Shown: positions 14,341 through 21,336, counted from the first letter of the stretch. The stretch is 21,336 bases of DNA from Prevotella sp. UBA3675 (GCA_002372235.1 DFJI01000030.1:1-21336); one strand, 5' to 3'. Numbers and translations are program-made. Notes: generated by a model from the letters alone, not told the origin.

Positions 14341-16098
14341 TTACTGCAGACGGTAACTCACGGGAATAAGGAACTTGCAGCGAACCACCTTTCCCTTCTG
14401 CTTGCCGGGAGTCCACTTCGGCATGGCCTTGACCACGCGGATAGCCTCCTCACGCAACAGTTTCACTCCAGCATTATGCGTTTCAGCATCCTTACGCTGC
14501 TTGTCGGTCATTTGGGCATTGACCACCACCATGTTGGCCCCCGACGATTTGGGACTATCCACAATCGTGAAGTTGCTCAGACTGCCATCCTTCTCAACGA
14601 TGAACTGCACGAGCACACGTCCCTGCACACCGTATTCCATTGCCTTTGTCGGATACTTGATGTTTTGGGCAAGCCACTTCATCAGCCCCACTTCGCCACC
14701 GGGGAACTGAGGCAGCTGCTCGCAGATTTCGAAGACTGGTTCGGTTTCAACGACGACCGCATCATCGGCCTCTACGTGGAGCGCATTTTTCACGGTCTCG
14801 CGACTGCCTATTGTCGTCACGCTGACCACATCCTTCTGAGGAATTTTCCCTACCGCTTCTTCCGATACCTGCTTACCATTCACGATATAGGCAGTCTTCT
14901 TGCCTGGCACTTCTGTCAACAGATTACATACATAGCGGTCGGATCCTGTCTCTGTGAGGTGAACCTCTTTGAGCGCTCCTGCTGGCAGGTCAAGCAAGCT
15001 GAGCTGGTCAATGGGCTTGCCGTTGAGCTGCATCGTGGTCTTCTCTACTTCGAGAGCAATGTTGCGCCCTTCGGGTATCTGCTCTTCCTTGCCGTTGCGG
15101 AAGAACTTGACACCGGGCTGATGGCGAATCTGATAGCTCTCGCCCCGGCCATTGGTGTTTTCACTGAACAGGCGCACAGCGAAGGCATCGTTGGTTGCCG
15201 CTTCTTCATGATCAACGACAGTCTCTGCCGACAGAGCCAGCGATACCAGCACAACGGGTACGATATAGAGTGCTTTGAGCCATGCACTCCGGTCTGATTT
15301 TGTTTTAAGCATCATAAAAATTCGTTTTTTAGTTTTGGGTGTGTGGATGCCGTTGGCGAGGGCACAGGCCTGAATGCCCGTCGCTTTCTGCATCAGTAAG
15401 TGAATGTACTGGCTTTCATCGAAGCCGCTTGAGAGAACGGATGCATCGGCCTGATACTCGTGGAGAATGCGCAGTTCCTGACGCAGGAACCACACCACGG
15501 GGTTGAACCATTGCAGAGCCGTGAGCACTTCTACGACCACAACGTCGTAGCTATGGTGATGACGCACATGCGCCTCTTCATGAGCAAGGATAGATTCGGA
15601 TTGCATGAGCCAGTCGGCACGCGACAGCACGATGGTCTGCATCCATGAGAACGGAGCTATTGGAACATCGACCACGCTGACCCGGGTTCCCGATGGCAAC
15701 GTGTGCCTTTCGCCGCTACAAATCAGTTTGGCAAGCTTTCCGTAACTTCTCGCCAGAAACAGCAGCCGCAGGAAGATGCCAGAAAGGAGAATGACGGACA
15801 CAGCCTCACCCCCAGCCCCTCTCCGATTGGAGAGGGGAGTAGTATCTTTTGTTGTTTCGTTCTCTATCGGAAGTACTATATACTCCCCTCTCCAATCGGA
15901 GAGGGGTTGGGGGTGAGGCTTTTCATGTATAGTAATGATGCACAGCGGCAACACCACCGATAGCACGATGCCAGCAAGCAGCACAAAACGATTCAGTGCA
16001 TGTGTGGTTTCCCGGGCCAGCAGCAGCATATAGAAAAGATAGAACACAGCTATCAGCGCCGCCACTTTCAGGTCATAGTATATCAAGTCAGTCAGCAT
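14341..16098 (-). CDS. M56 (BlaR1-like) membrane metallopeptidase with TonB C-terminal domain
   Basis: 585 residues. N-terminal membrane segments (about 12-28, 38-56 and 101-117) are followed by the zinc motif HEEAH (His173, Glu174, His177) and HEYQAD (Glu214). A further membrane segment lies near 268-286, then an extracytoplasmic region (290-480) and a TonB-like C-terminal domain (about 485-585: FPGGEVGLMKWLAQNIKYP, GRVLVQFIVEKDG, MPKWTPGKQ). Proteins of this type are activated by an extracytoplasmic signal and cleave the partner repressor, as BlaR1/MecR1 do with BlaI/MecI. Here the usual penicillin-binding sensor is absent and a TonB domain stands in its place. The start overlaps the stop of the BlaI-type gene upstream. 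A 119-bp palindromic element encodes residues about 60-100, lengthening the loop before the third membrane segment. The family is firm; the signal is unknown. Confidence 0.88.
   Translation of the reverse strand: MLTDLIYYDLKVAALIAVFYLFYMLLLARETTHALNRFVLLAGIVLSVVLPLCIITIHEKPHPQPLSDWRGEYIVLPIENETTKDTTPLSNRRGAGGEAVSVILLSGIFLRLLFLARSYGKLAKLICSGERHTLPSGTRVSVVDVPIAPFSWMQTIVLSRADWLMQSESILAHEEAHVRHHHSYDVVVVEVLTALQWFNPVVWFLRQELRILHEYQADASVLSSGFDESQYIHLLMQKATGIQACALANGIHTPKTKKRIFMMLKTKSDRSAWLKALYIVPVVLVSLALSAETVVDHEEAATNDAFAVRLFSENTNGRGESYQIRHQPGVKFFRNGKEEQIPEGRNIALEVEKTTMQLNGKPIDQLSLLDLPAGALKEVHLTETGSDRYVCNLLTEVPGKKTAYIVNGKQVSEEAVGKIPQKDVVSVTTIGSRETVKNALHVEADDAVVVETEPVFEICEQLPQFPGGEVGLMKWLAQNIKYPTKAMEYGVQGRVLVQFIVEKDGSLSNFTIVDSPKSSGANMVVVNAQMTDKQRKDAETHNAGVKLLREEAIRVVKAMPKWTPGKQKGKVVRCKFLIPVSYRLQ
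15802..15920. repeat. In-frame palindromic element inside the M56 gene (119 bp, 39-bp arms)
   Basis: Arms at 15802-15840 and 15882-15920 are 39-bp inverted repeats with one mismatch, separated by 41 bases. The left arm's reverse complement is identical to the apgM element's right arm (1916-1954). On the minus strand it is read as a stretch starting KPHPQPLSDWRGE and ending TPLSNRRGAGGEA. The second arm is read in the same frame as in apgM, the first arm in a different one, consistent with a length of 2 modulo 3. No stop occurs. Confidence 0.9.
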
Positions 16099-16474
16099 GA
16101 TTACGGTTTTGTATGATGGTTAGTATTTCGTTGATGTCTTCCGGCGTCAGCTCGTCCTCTTCGGCAAAGAACGACACGAGTGATTTCACCGATCCGCCAA
16201 AGAATGTGTCCTTCACATCGTTCATCACCAGTCGGCGATAGCGCTCACGAGTCATGAGGGGCGAATAGACGAATGTCTTTCCCGTGCTGCCTTTTCGTTT
16301 CTCTACGAAGCCTTTCTGCTCCATGATTTTCAGGAATGTGGCAATGGTGGTGTAGGCAGGCTGCGGTTCAGGAAACTTCTTCTGTATGTCGGCCACGCAG
16401 GCTCCGTGCTGCATGTCCCACAGGATGTTCATCACCTGCATTTCTCCTTTGGTCAGTGTTTTCTGCTGCATCAT
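16088..16474 (-). CDS. BlaI/MecI/CopY-family transcriptional repressor
   Basis: 128 residues. The N-terminal winged helix has LTKGEMQVMNILWDMQHG, a helix-turn-helix around VADIQKKFPEPQPAYTTIAT and a wing with KGFVEKRKGSTGKTFVYSPL. The C-terminal helices end in LTPEDINEILTIIQN and would dimerise the protein. The family represses its own operon until a membrane M56 protease cleaves it. Its stop overlaps the start of the M56 gene by 11 bases, the usual arrangement. A perfect 13-bp dyad covers its own promoter (16485-16530). The regulon outside this operon is unknown; no beta-lactamase gene is in the window. Confidence 0.92.
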   Translation of the reverse strand: MMQQKTLTKGEMQVMNILWDMQHGACVADIQKKFPEPQPAYTTIATFLKIMEQKGFVEKRKGSTGKTFVYSPLMTRERYRRLVMNDVKDTFFGGSVKSLVSFFAEEDELTPEDINEILTIIQNRNHAD

Positions 16475-16484
16475 GTCTCACGAT

Positions 16485-16530
16485 TTTTAGTTTTCTACGA
16501 CAAAATTACTAACTTCTTAGAAAACTAAAA
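16485..16530 (-). promoter_or_regulatory. Operator-promoter of the BlaI-type operon
   Basis: TTTTAGTTTTCTA (16485-16497) and TAGAAAACTAAAA (16518-16530) form a perfect 13-bp inverted repeat with a 20-base gap. Within the gap, CAAAATTA (16501-16508) reads TAATTTTG on the minus strand, a TAnnTTTG -7 box. Repressor bound to both arms would cover the promoter, which fits autorepression. Confidence 0.78.
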
Positions 16531-16580
16531 GATTAGTAGAGACAAAAAGAACAGAAAGCCTCGTTCTTTAACGTTCATTC

Positions 16581-16614
16581 TTAGTAATCAACGACTGATT
16601 ATTAGTAATTAACG
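16581..16614. repeat. Direct repeat upstream of the BlaI-type operator
   Basis: TTAGTAATCAACG (16581-16593) and TTAGTAATTAACG (16602-16614) are spaced by 21 bp, two helical turns. The TTAGTAA core also occurs, inverted, in the operator gap (TTACTAA, 16506-16512). These could be accessory sites for the same repressor. Confidence 0.5.
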
Positions 16615-16621
16615 CATTTAA

Positions 16622-16663
16622 AAAAACTACACGGGCTGCATTGCTGTAGCCCGTGTAGTTTTT
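16622..16663. terminator. Strong hairpin terminator after the GH3 gene
   Basis: A 19-bp stem (arms 16622-16640 and 16645-16663, one G-U pair) with a TTGC loop has a GC-rich core (CTACACGGGCT) and A/T runs on both flanks. It therefore works as an intrinsic terminator in either direction. It lies 19 bases beyond the stop of the minus-strand glycosidase. Confidence 0.9.
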
Positions 16664-16681
16664 AAAAAAAATGACCTACTA

Positions 16682-18949
16682 TCACGGCAGTGTGATGCTG
16701 AGTTTCCTGAGGTCCTTGTCAGCACTCGAGGTGCCCACCATCACGTCGTAGCGACCGGGGAGGATGCGCATGACGGAATGGGCGGCATCCCACCACTCGA
16801 AATCAGCACGCGACAACTGGATAGTGACGGTCTGCTTCTCACCCGGTTTCAGCAGGCGAGTACGGGCATAACCGCGAAGGGTCTTCACAGGACCGTCGGC
16901 TGTGTCGCCCTGACGATGCAGATAGAGCTGCACCACCTCGTTACCTTCGCGCTGCCCGGTGTTCGTCACGTCAATCGTCACATCGTAGGCTCCCTTTTGG
17001 TTCAGACGGCACTGCTCGTTGGCCAGCTCAAACGTGGTGTAAGACAGGCCGTAGCCAAAGGGGAAAAGGAGCTCGCCCCGGAAGAAGCGATAGGTGCGCC
17101 CCGACATGCGATAGTCGTCGAACGGCGGCAGCTGACTGTCATCGCGATAGAACGTGACGGGCAGCTTGCCCGACGGGTTGTAGTCGCCCAAGAGCACGTC
17201 GGCCAGTGCATGACCGCCCTGCTCACCAGCATACCATGCCTCGACGATGGCGTTGCAACTCTCCATCTCGGGCACCAGCGCCACGGCTGAACCGCTGCAG
17301 CACACGAACACCACCTTCTTGCCAGCCTTGTGCAATGTCTGCAAGATGTCGCGCTGCACCTGCGGCAACTCTATCGAGGTGCGGTCGCCTCCGTCGAATC
17401 CTTTCGCATCGGTGCGGGCCTCCTCACGCTCCAGATTGGGCGATATGCCGCCCACGAATATGACGGTCTTCGCTCTCTTGGCAGCCTTCAGGATTTCTTT
17501 GATTGTGAACGTATGCTCACCCTTGTCCACCATCTGCAGCGTAGTACTGCCGTCGGCTGTCTCTGTAGTGGCTCCGATGGCACGCTCCTTGGCCGTCATG
17601 CTGGTAATGTCGCAGGCCGTGAGATACGGCACGTCACCCAGACGGGCACGCAGTCCCTCAAGCGGGGTGACCGTATGGGAGGGCTGCCCGAAGTATATGC
17701 CCCAGAGCATGGTAGAGTCGGCTGCATTGGGTCCCATGACCATGATGCCTGAACGTCCTTTCTTGTCTGCCGAGAGGGGCAGCACGCCGTCGTTCTTCAG
17801 GAGCACCATCTGCTCGCGGGCCATCTGCCGGGCCAGTTCCTTATGCGCCTTGCAACCGATGACCGATGTGGGTATGCGCGTCCAAGGCACGAGCGAGTCG
17901 GCATCGAGGTTGCCCATCTCGAAGCGTCCTTTCAGCAGGCGGCGCACACTGACGTTGAGCTGTTCCTCCGACACGTCGCCCCGACGCACAGCATCGGGCA
18001 GCGCACCATAGTGAGCGCCACACTCCACGTCGGTGCCGCTGAGCACGGCCTTGGCTGCAGCGGCGGGCTTGTCAGCCGACACCCCGTGACGACCCGGTTG
18101 CCAAAAGTCGCCCACGGCTCCACAGTCACTCACCACCAGGCCCTCATAGCCCCACTCATCGCGCAGGATGTGCTGCAACAGTCGGTTGGAACCGCAGCAT
18201 GGATCGCCCTCAAAGCGCTGATAGGCGCACATCACCTCCTTCACGCCAGCCTGTTTCACCAGCATCTTGAAGGCTGGCAGATAGCTCTCCCAAAGGTCGC
18301 GTGCCGGCAGGTTCTCAACATTCATGGCATGGCGCAGCTTCTCCGGTCCGCTATGCACGGCGAAGTGCTTCGCGCACGCATATAATTTATAGTAAGGTGT
18401 AGCAGCGGCCTCGGGCAGGTTCTGTCCCTGCAACGCACGCACCACGATGCTACCCATGCGCCCGTTCAGGTAGGGGTCTTCACCATAGCTTTCCTGTCCG
18501 CGCCCCCAGCGAGGGTCACGGAAGATGTTGATGGTAGGTGTCCAGAACGACAGTCCCTGATAGCGCCCTATCTTCTTACCCTCTCGTCGCATCTGCGTGT
18601 TCTTGGCACGGGCCTCATCGCTCACGGCAGTGTAGATGCGGTCGAGCAGTGCATCGTCGAACGACGCAGCCATGCCGATGCACGAGGGGAATGTGGTGGA
18701 AAGCCCATTTCGCCCCACCCCATGCAGTGCCTCGCTCCACCAGTCCCAGGCCGGGATGCCCAGTCGGTCGATGGCAGGCGATCCATTGCGCATGAGTTTC
18801 ACTTTTTCCTCCAGCGTGAGCCTACTCAGCAGGTCATCGGCCCGCTCGTCGGCAGTGAGGCTGGCATTCTGATACGGCAACAGCTGTGCGCTGGCGCTCA
18901 TCACGCTGATGGCAGCCAGTGTCAAGATAAAAATTCTTCGGTTCTTCAT
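16682..18949 (-). CDS. Glycoside hydrolase family 3, beta-xylosidase/beta-glucosidase-like, secreted
   Basis: 755 residues. The signal peptide MKNRRIFILTLAAISVMSASA points to export to the periplasm. GH3 N-terminal barrel: WWSEALHGVGR, FPSCIGMAASFD, FWTPTINIFRDPRWGRGQES, AKHFAVHSGPE and the nucleophile in VVSDCGAVGD (Asp275). The GH3 C-terminal domain (about 365-600) includes VLLKNDGVLPL and VMGPNA, and a fibronectin-III-like domain ends the protein (about 655-745). The pattern FWTPTINIFRDPRWGRGQE is typical of the branch containing plant and bacterial beta-xylosidases and arabinofuranosidases, so release of xylose or arabinose from plant oligosaccharides is plausible; beta-glucosidase is the alternative. 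It is transcribed alone from the promoter at 19058-19087 with a leader of about 100 bases and ends at a strong hairpin. No susC/susD pair is nearby. Confidence 0.92.
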   Translation of the reverse strand: MKNRRIFILTLAAISVMSASAQLLPYQNASLTADERADDLLSRLTLEEKVKLMRNGSPAIDRLGIPAWDWWSEALHGVGRNGLSTTFPSCIGMAASFDDALLDRIYTAVSDEARAKNTQMRREGKKIGRYQGLSFWTPTINIFRDPRWGRGQESYGEDPYLNGRMGSIVVRALQGQNLPEAAATPYYKLYACAKHFAVHSGPEKLRHAMNVENLPARDLWESYLPAFKMLVKQAGVKEVMCAYQRFEGDPCCGSNRLLQHILRDEWGYEGLVVSDCGAVGDFWQPGRHGVSADKPAAAAKAVLSGTDVECGAHYGALPDAVRRGDVSEEQLNVSVRRLLKGRFEMGNLDADSLVPWTRIPTSVIGCKAHKELARQMAREQMVLLKNDGVLPLSADKKGRSGIMVMGPNAADSTMLWGIYFGQPSHTVTPLEGLRARLGDVPYLTACDITSMTAKERAIGATTETADGSTTLQMVDKGEHTFTIKEILKAAKRAKTVIFVGGISPNLEREEARTDAKGFDGGDRTSIELPQVQRDILQTLHKAGKKVVFVCCSGSAVALVPEMESCNAIVEAWYAGEQGGHALADVLLGDYNPSGKLPVTFYRDDSQLPPFDDYRMSGRTYRFFRGELLFPFGYGLSYTTFELANEQCRLNQKGAYDVTIDVTNTGQREGNEVVQLYLHRQGDTADGPVKTLRGYARTRLLKPGEKQTVTIQLSRADFEWWDAAHSVMRILPGRYDVMVGTSSADKDLRKLSITLP

Positions 18950-19057
18950 GTTAGTTCTTTATTATAATTATAGCGAAACTGGCCGATGCCCTATTTCCCT
19001 CTTGTCCATAGTACATCCATTATCTGCCGTTCTCGTTAATTAGGGCTGTTAGTGCTG

Positions 19058-19087
19058 CAAAGATAATACATTTTTTTAATATACAAA
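19058..19087 (-). promoter_or_regulatory. Bacteroidetes promoter for the GH3 gene
   Basis: On the minus strand TTTG (CAAA at 19084-19087) is followed by 18 bases and TATCTTTG (CAAAGATA at 19058-19065). The transcript would have a leader of about 100 bases before the GH3 ATG at 18949. Confidence 0.78.
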
Positions 19088-19147
19088 CATTTGCGTGATT
19101 CTTATTTAGTGCAATTCATAATAGGTATTCATAACAGAAACTATCCC

Positions 19148-19220
19148 ATTTCACGGGAGAACCGCCTCTATTTCAGGGGAGGGCCTGCCTTATTTCTCGG
19201 GATGATTTAGGCCATTTCAG
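19148..19220. repeat. 22-bp-period degenerate repeat, three to four units
   Basis: Units start at 19148, 19170, 19192 and 19214 with cores ATTTCACGGGAG, ATTTCAGGGGAG, ATTTCTCGGGAT and ATTTCAG. The spacing is exactly 22 bp each time. The last unit runs into the stem-loop at 19219. The first part of this gap (19100-19147) holds only a short ATTCATAA direct repeat. Confidence 0.68.
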
Positions 19221-19290
19221 TATAAGCAGCTGCAGCGGATTACATAGTCCGCTATAGCCGATTATATAATCCGCTGCAGCTGCTTATACT
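19219..19290. repeat. 72-bp perfect palindromic stem-loop (24-bp arms, 24-base loop)
   Basis: The arms at 19219-19242 and 19267-19290 are perfectly complementary over 24 bases (starting AGTATAAGCAGCTGCAG). The 24-base loop offers alternative pairings: GCGGA with TCCGC inside the left half, and CGATTATATAATCCG-type pairing in the right half. No T tract follows on the minus strand, so this is not a standard intrinsic terminator. It lies between the yjbR-like stop and the GH3 promoter. The rest of the gap (19291-19379) shows only a small TTTTGC-ACC-GCAAAA hairpin at 19324-19338. Confidence 0.88.
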
Positions 19291-19379
19291 CATTCAACCA
19301 GAATCTCCCCAAGTTCCGTTACATTTTGCACCGCAAAACACAATGATGCATCCCACGATTCAGCTGCATTTCCATGAAG

Positions 19380-19745
19380 TCAATGGCAATGAGGTCGCGA
19401 ATCATGTTTCTGATATTTTGCCTTGACTATCTCGTAGGAGTTTCGGGTCAGTTCCTTCAGTAAGTCATCGGGAGCCGCATCGGGATTGATGCCAATCCAG
19501 TGTTTGGGCGACTCGTTATAGGGATTACCGATACAATCATACTGTTCCTTCAAGTCCTCAATGCGCTCTGGCTGACATTTCAGCGAGATCACCGAGAAAT
19601 CATTGCAGTCGAAGAATGAAAACATGTGTCCCATGACATAGAACACTAATACCCCCTCTCCGCTTTTGAATTTCTGGAAAGGCAGTTTCTCTTCAACGTC
19701 TGCGCCCAGCGACAGGCAATACTCACGATAGTCTTCTATGTTCAT
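19380..19745 (-). CDS. MmcQ/YjbR family protein
   Basis: 121 residues, the usual family length. It begins MNIEDYREYCLSLGADVEEKLPF and contains FYVMGHMFSFFDCNDF, LKCQPERIEDL and the typical C-terminal PKHWIGINPDAAPDDLLKEL followed by a helix ending YEIVKAKY. The fold resembles a small double-wing DNA-binding protein, but the cellular role of the family is not established. It starts 5 bases after the stop of the YbjQ-like gene, so the two form an operon. Likely cytoplasmic. Confidence 0.88.
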   Translation of the reverse strand: MNIEDYREYCLSLGADVEEKLPFQKFKSGEGVLVFYVMGHMFSFFDCNDFSVISLKCQPERIEDLKEQYDCIGNPYNESPKHWIGINPDAAPDDLLKELTRNSYEIVKAKYQKHDSRPHCH

Positions 19746-19750
19746 GGGGT

Positions 19751-20068
19751 CTATATAACAACAGCCGTTCCACTGGTGGCAACCATCAGCATGGAGTTGG
19801 TCTCGCCGATGGTCTCGTAGTCGATGTCGATGCCCACGATGGCATTGGCTCCCATAGCCTGGGCGCGTTCCATCATCTCCTTCATCGATGTGTCCTTTGC
19901 CTCGCGCAGCACCTTTTCATAACTACTGGAGCGTCCGCCAACGATGTCGCGGATGCCTGCGAAAAAGTCTTTCACGAAGTTTGCTCCGATAATCGTTTCA
20001 CCTGTCACCACACCCTTGTACTCGCGGATGTTGCGACCCTCAATCTGTTGGGTAGTTGTAAGTATCAT
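19751..20068 (-). CDS. YbjQ/UPF0145 family protein
   Basis: 105 residues, matching the family over its full length: MILTTTQQIEGRNIREYKG, VTGETIIGANFVKDFFAGI, a central RSSSYEKVLREAKDTSMKEM helix and the signature AMGANAIVGIDIDYETIG. Members are described as putative heavy-metal-binding proteins and form pentamers in known structures; the function here is unproven. It leads the two-gene minus-strand operon with the YjbR-like gene. The start at 20068 is preceded by an A-rich leader typical of this phylum. Confidence 0.9.
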   Translation of the reverse strand: MILTTTQQIEGRNIREYKGVVTGETIIGANFVKDFFAGIRDIVGGRSSSYEKVLREAKDTSMKEMMERAQAMGANAIVGIDIDYETIGETNSMLMVATSGTAVVI

Positions 20069-20370
20069 CTCAAAAAAAATATGTTAAAGAATATGTGCAA
20101 AAATAGCAATAATCACTGAATGACAGCTGATTTCGCACCACTTATTAAGAAAGTTTATGAAGAAGATACGGTTCTCTTAGATTTCAAAGTAACCAAGGGT
20201 TATTGTGTGTTGAATAATTTTCACCGCTCGGCCTTTGGACGCTTTTCCAAGAAAAGAAGGTTTGTAAAAGCAATTTTTTCACTTTATCTTGCATCTCATT
20301 AGAAAAATATTCGTATTTTTGTGGTCAAAAATTGACAACACGGAACGAGGATACCTAAAACATAAAATTT
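20069..20370. other. AT-rich intergenic region, divergent promoters, possible gene remnant
   Basis: About 300 bases with lower GC than the genes to the left. A 60-codon plus-strand frame (20120-20302) starts MTADFAPLIKKVYEED, which looks protein-like at first but matches nothing I recognise, and its end is rich in basic residues. It may be a remnant of a larger gene or chance. The right end holds the promoter of the DUF1848 gene. Confidence 0.4.
20314..20321 (+). promoter_or_regulatory. Putative -7 box for the DUF1848 gene
   Basis: TATTTTTG matches TAnnTTTG and lies about 50 bases before the ATG at 20371. A TTG at 20289-20291 is 22 bases upstream, slightly longer than ideal. Confidence 0.55.
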
Positions 20371-21336
20371 ATGGCACAATGGCATAAGATAAAAATACAA
20401 CGAGAGAATGGTGAGACTGTTGATGCTCAGGCTCCAATCATAGTCTCTGCAAGCAGGAGTACGGATATTCCAGCCTTCTATGCTGACTGGTTCTTCCATC
20501 GACTGAAGGTGGGCTATTCTGCATGGACGAATCCGTTTAATGGCGTTAAGAGTTATGTGTCATATCAAAACACTCGTTTCATTGTGTTCTGGTCAAAGAA
20601 TCCTCGTCCTTTGCTCGATTATCTTGATTATCTGAAAGAAATAAATGTCGGTTGTTATATCCAATATACGCTGAATGACTATGAAAAAGAGAAATTGGAA
20701 CAAGGTGTTCCAGCTCTTCAGCAGCGTATTGATACCTTTAAACAACTTGTTGACAAATTAGGAAAAGGTCGTGTCGTGTGGCGCTTTGACCCGCTGATAC
20801 TAACAGACGAAATTTCCATTGATTCTTTGCTGGCGAAGATAGAGCTTATAGGAGACCAATTACAAGGATATACAGAGAAACTCGTTTTCAGTTATGCAGA
20901 TATTCTGAGCTATCGGAAGGTGAAAGCCAATCTCGAAAAGAGTCATATTCCATATCATGAATGGACGGAGCCGCAGATGCTTGAATTTGCAAAGGGCTTG
21001 TCTGCACTCAACAAGAAATGGGGATTTACCTTGGCCACTTGTGGAGAGAAAGTAGATTTACAGCAGTTTGGCATTGAACACAACCACTGTGTTGACGATG
21101 CGCTCATCATCCGTTTTGCATACGAAGACAAGGCTTTGATGGACTTTCTTAAAGTCAAAATATTCCCAATCCCTGTCCCTAACCTATTTGGAGAATCAGA
21201 GTCCCTACCAGATGATGCTATCATTCTTCCAAACAACACATATGCCACTCACGGTGATAATCGAGACAAAGGTCAACGCCTCTTTTGTGGTTGCATCGTC
21301 AGCAAGGATATAGGGGAATATAATACTTGTCCACAT
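20371..21336 (+). CDS. DUF1848 family protein (3' truncated)
   Basis: 322 codons are open from ATG 20371 to the window end with no stop. The N-terminus VSASRSTDIPAFYADWF (25-41), then NPFNGVKSYVSY, FIVFWSKNPRPLL and YIQYTLNDYE match DUF1848, as do VVWRFDPLIL and the Cys-containing LATCGEK. The last visible residues, CGCIVSKDIGEYNTCPH, begin the conserved cysteine motif of the family (Cys306, Cys308, Cys320). It normally continues with further cysteines, suggesting an iron-sulfur or metal site. The function is unknown. The coding DNA is visibly more AT-rich than the genes to its left, which may reflect transfer or a different genomic segment. The start follows a TAnnTTTG box by about 50 bases. 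Confidence 0.85.
   Translation, partial: MAQWHKIKIQRENGETVDAQAPIIVSASRSTDIPAFYADWFFHRLKVGYSAWTNPFNGVKSYVSYQNTRFIVFWSKNPRPLLDYLDYLKEINVGCYIQYTLNDYEKEKLEQGVPALQQRIDTFKQLVDKLGKGRVVWRFDPLILTDEISIDSLLAKIELIGDQLQGYTEKLVFSYADILSYRKVKANLEKSHIPYHEWTEPQMLEFAKGLSALNKKWGFTLATCGEKVDLQQFGIEHNHCVDDALIIRFAYEDKALMDFLKVKIFPIPVPNLFGESESLPDDAIILPNNTYATHGDNRDKGQRLFCGCIVSKDIGEYNTCPH

Noticed and set aside
14335..15297. Long plus-strand ORF of 320 codons
   Set aside because: It is antisense to the well-supported M56/TonB gene and matches no family I recognise; it is a shadow of biased codon use.
16088..16474. Beta-lactam resistance locus
   Set aside because: BlaI and M56 families are widespread without beta-lactamase; no beta-lactamase or penicillin-binding sensor domain is present here.
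17247..18011. Plus-strand ORF of 254 codons
   Set aside because: Antisense to the GH3 gene; low-complexity Arg/Ser-rich composition typical of a shadow frame.
19219..19290. Rho-independent terminator of the yjbR operon
   Set aside because: The stem is strong but no T tract follows on the minus strand and the loop is 24 bases; kept as a palindromic repeat instead.
20120..20302. 60-codon ORF as a real gene
   Set aside because: No recognisable family, no good promoter, basic C-terminal tail; recorded only as a possible remnant.

Overview
The window looks like chromosome from a member of the Bacteroidales, most likely Prevotella/Segatella or a close relative. The evidence is moderately GC-rich coding DNA, Bacteroidetes-type promoters (a TAnnTTTG -7 box, sometimes with TTTG about 20 bases upstream), and typical families: DUF2723, DUF3098, a 7-TM AraC-type regulator, a BlaI/M56-TonB pair and a GH3 glycosidase. 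Both ends are truncated. Base 1 lies inside a bifunctional aspartokinase/homoserine dehydrogenase gene and base 21336 lies inside a DUF1848 gene.

Plus-strand block, 1-14235. First comes threonine synthesis: the ThrA C-terminal half, then an archaeal-type ApgM homologue that may serve as a homoserine kinase analogue. A membrane-anchored winged-helix regulator follows, then a Pho-box-like direct repeat, the large DUF2723 membrane glycosyltransferase-like gene, and a tiny overlapping DUF3098 gene. From a clear promoter at 6773-6804 there follow two paralogous YtcJ-type amidohydrolases, a 7-TM AraC-type regulator, and an unusual lipoprotein that joins a DUF3089 alpha/beta-hydrolase to a type B carboxylesterase. 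The last four genes look like a small catabolic module, but no substrate can be read from the sequence.

Minus-strand block, 14341-20068. An M56 (BlaR1-like) metallopeptidase with a TonB C-terminal domain is transcribed behind its BlaI-type repressor, which has a perfect 13-bp dyad over its promoter. A GH3 beta-glycosidase follows, with a strong terminator and a good promoter. A 430-bp intergenic region then carries a 22-bp-period repeat and a perfect 24-24-24 stem-loop, followed by a yjbR-ybjQ gene pair. From about 20070 the DNA is visibly more AT-rich and runs into the truncated plus-strand DUF1848 gene.

The most striking signal is a family of palindromic elements sitting in frame inside protein-coding genes. 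An 87-bp element lies in the homoserine dehydrogenase, a 162-bp element in the ApgM homologue and a 119-bp element in the M56 gene. The last two share almost identical 39-bp arms although their host genes are unrelated and on opposite strands. They have the same general character as the Rickettsia palindromic elements. Codon-sized tandem repeats of 9, 15 and 57 bp in or next to genes add to the impression of a genome that tolerates repeats compatible with reading frames.
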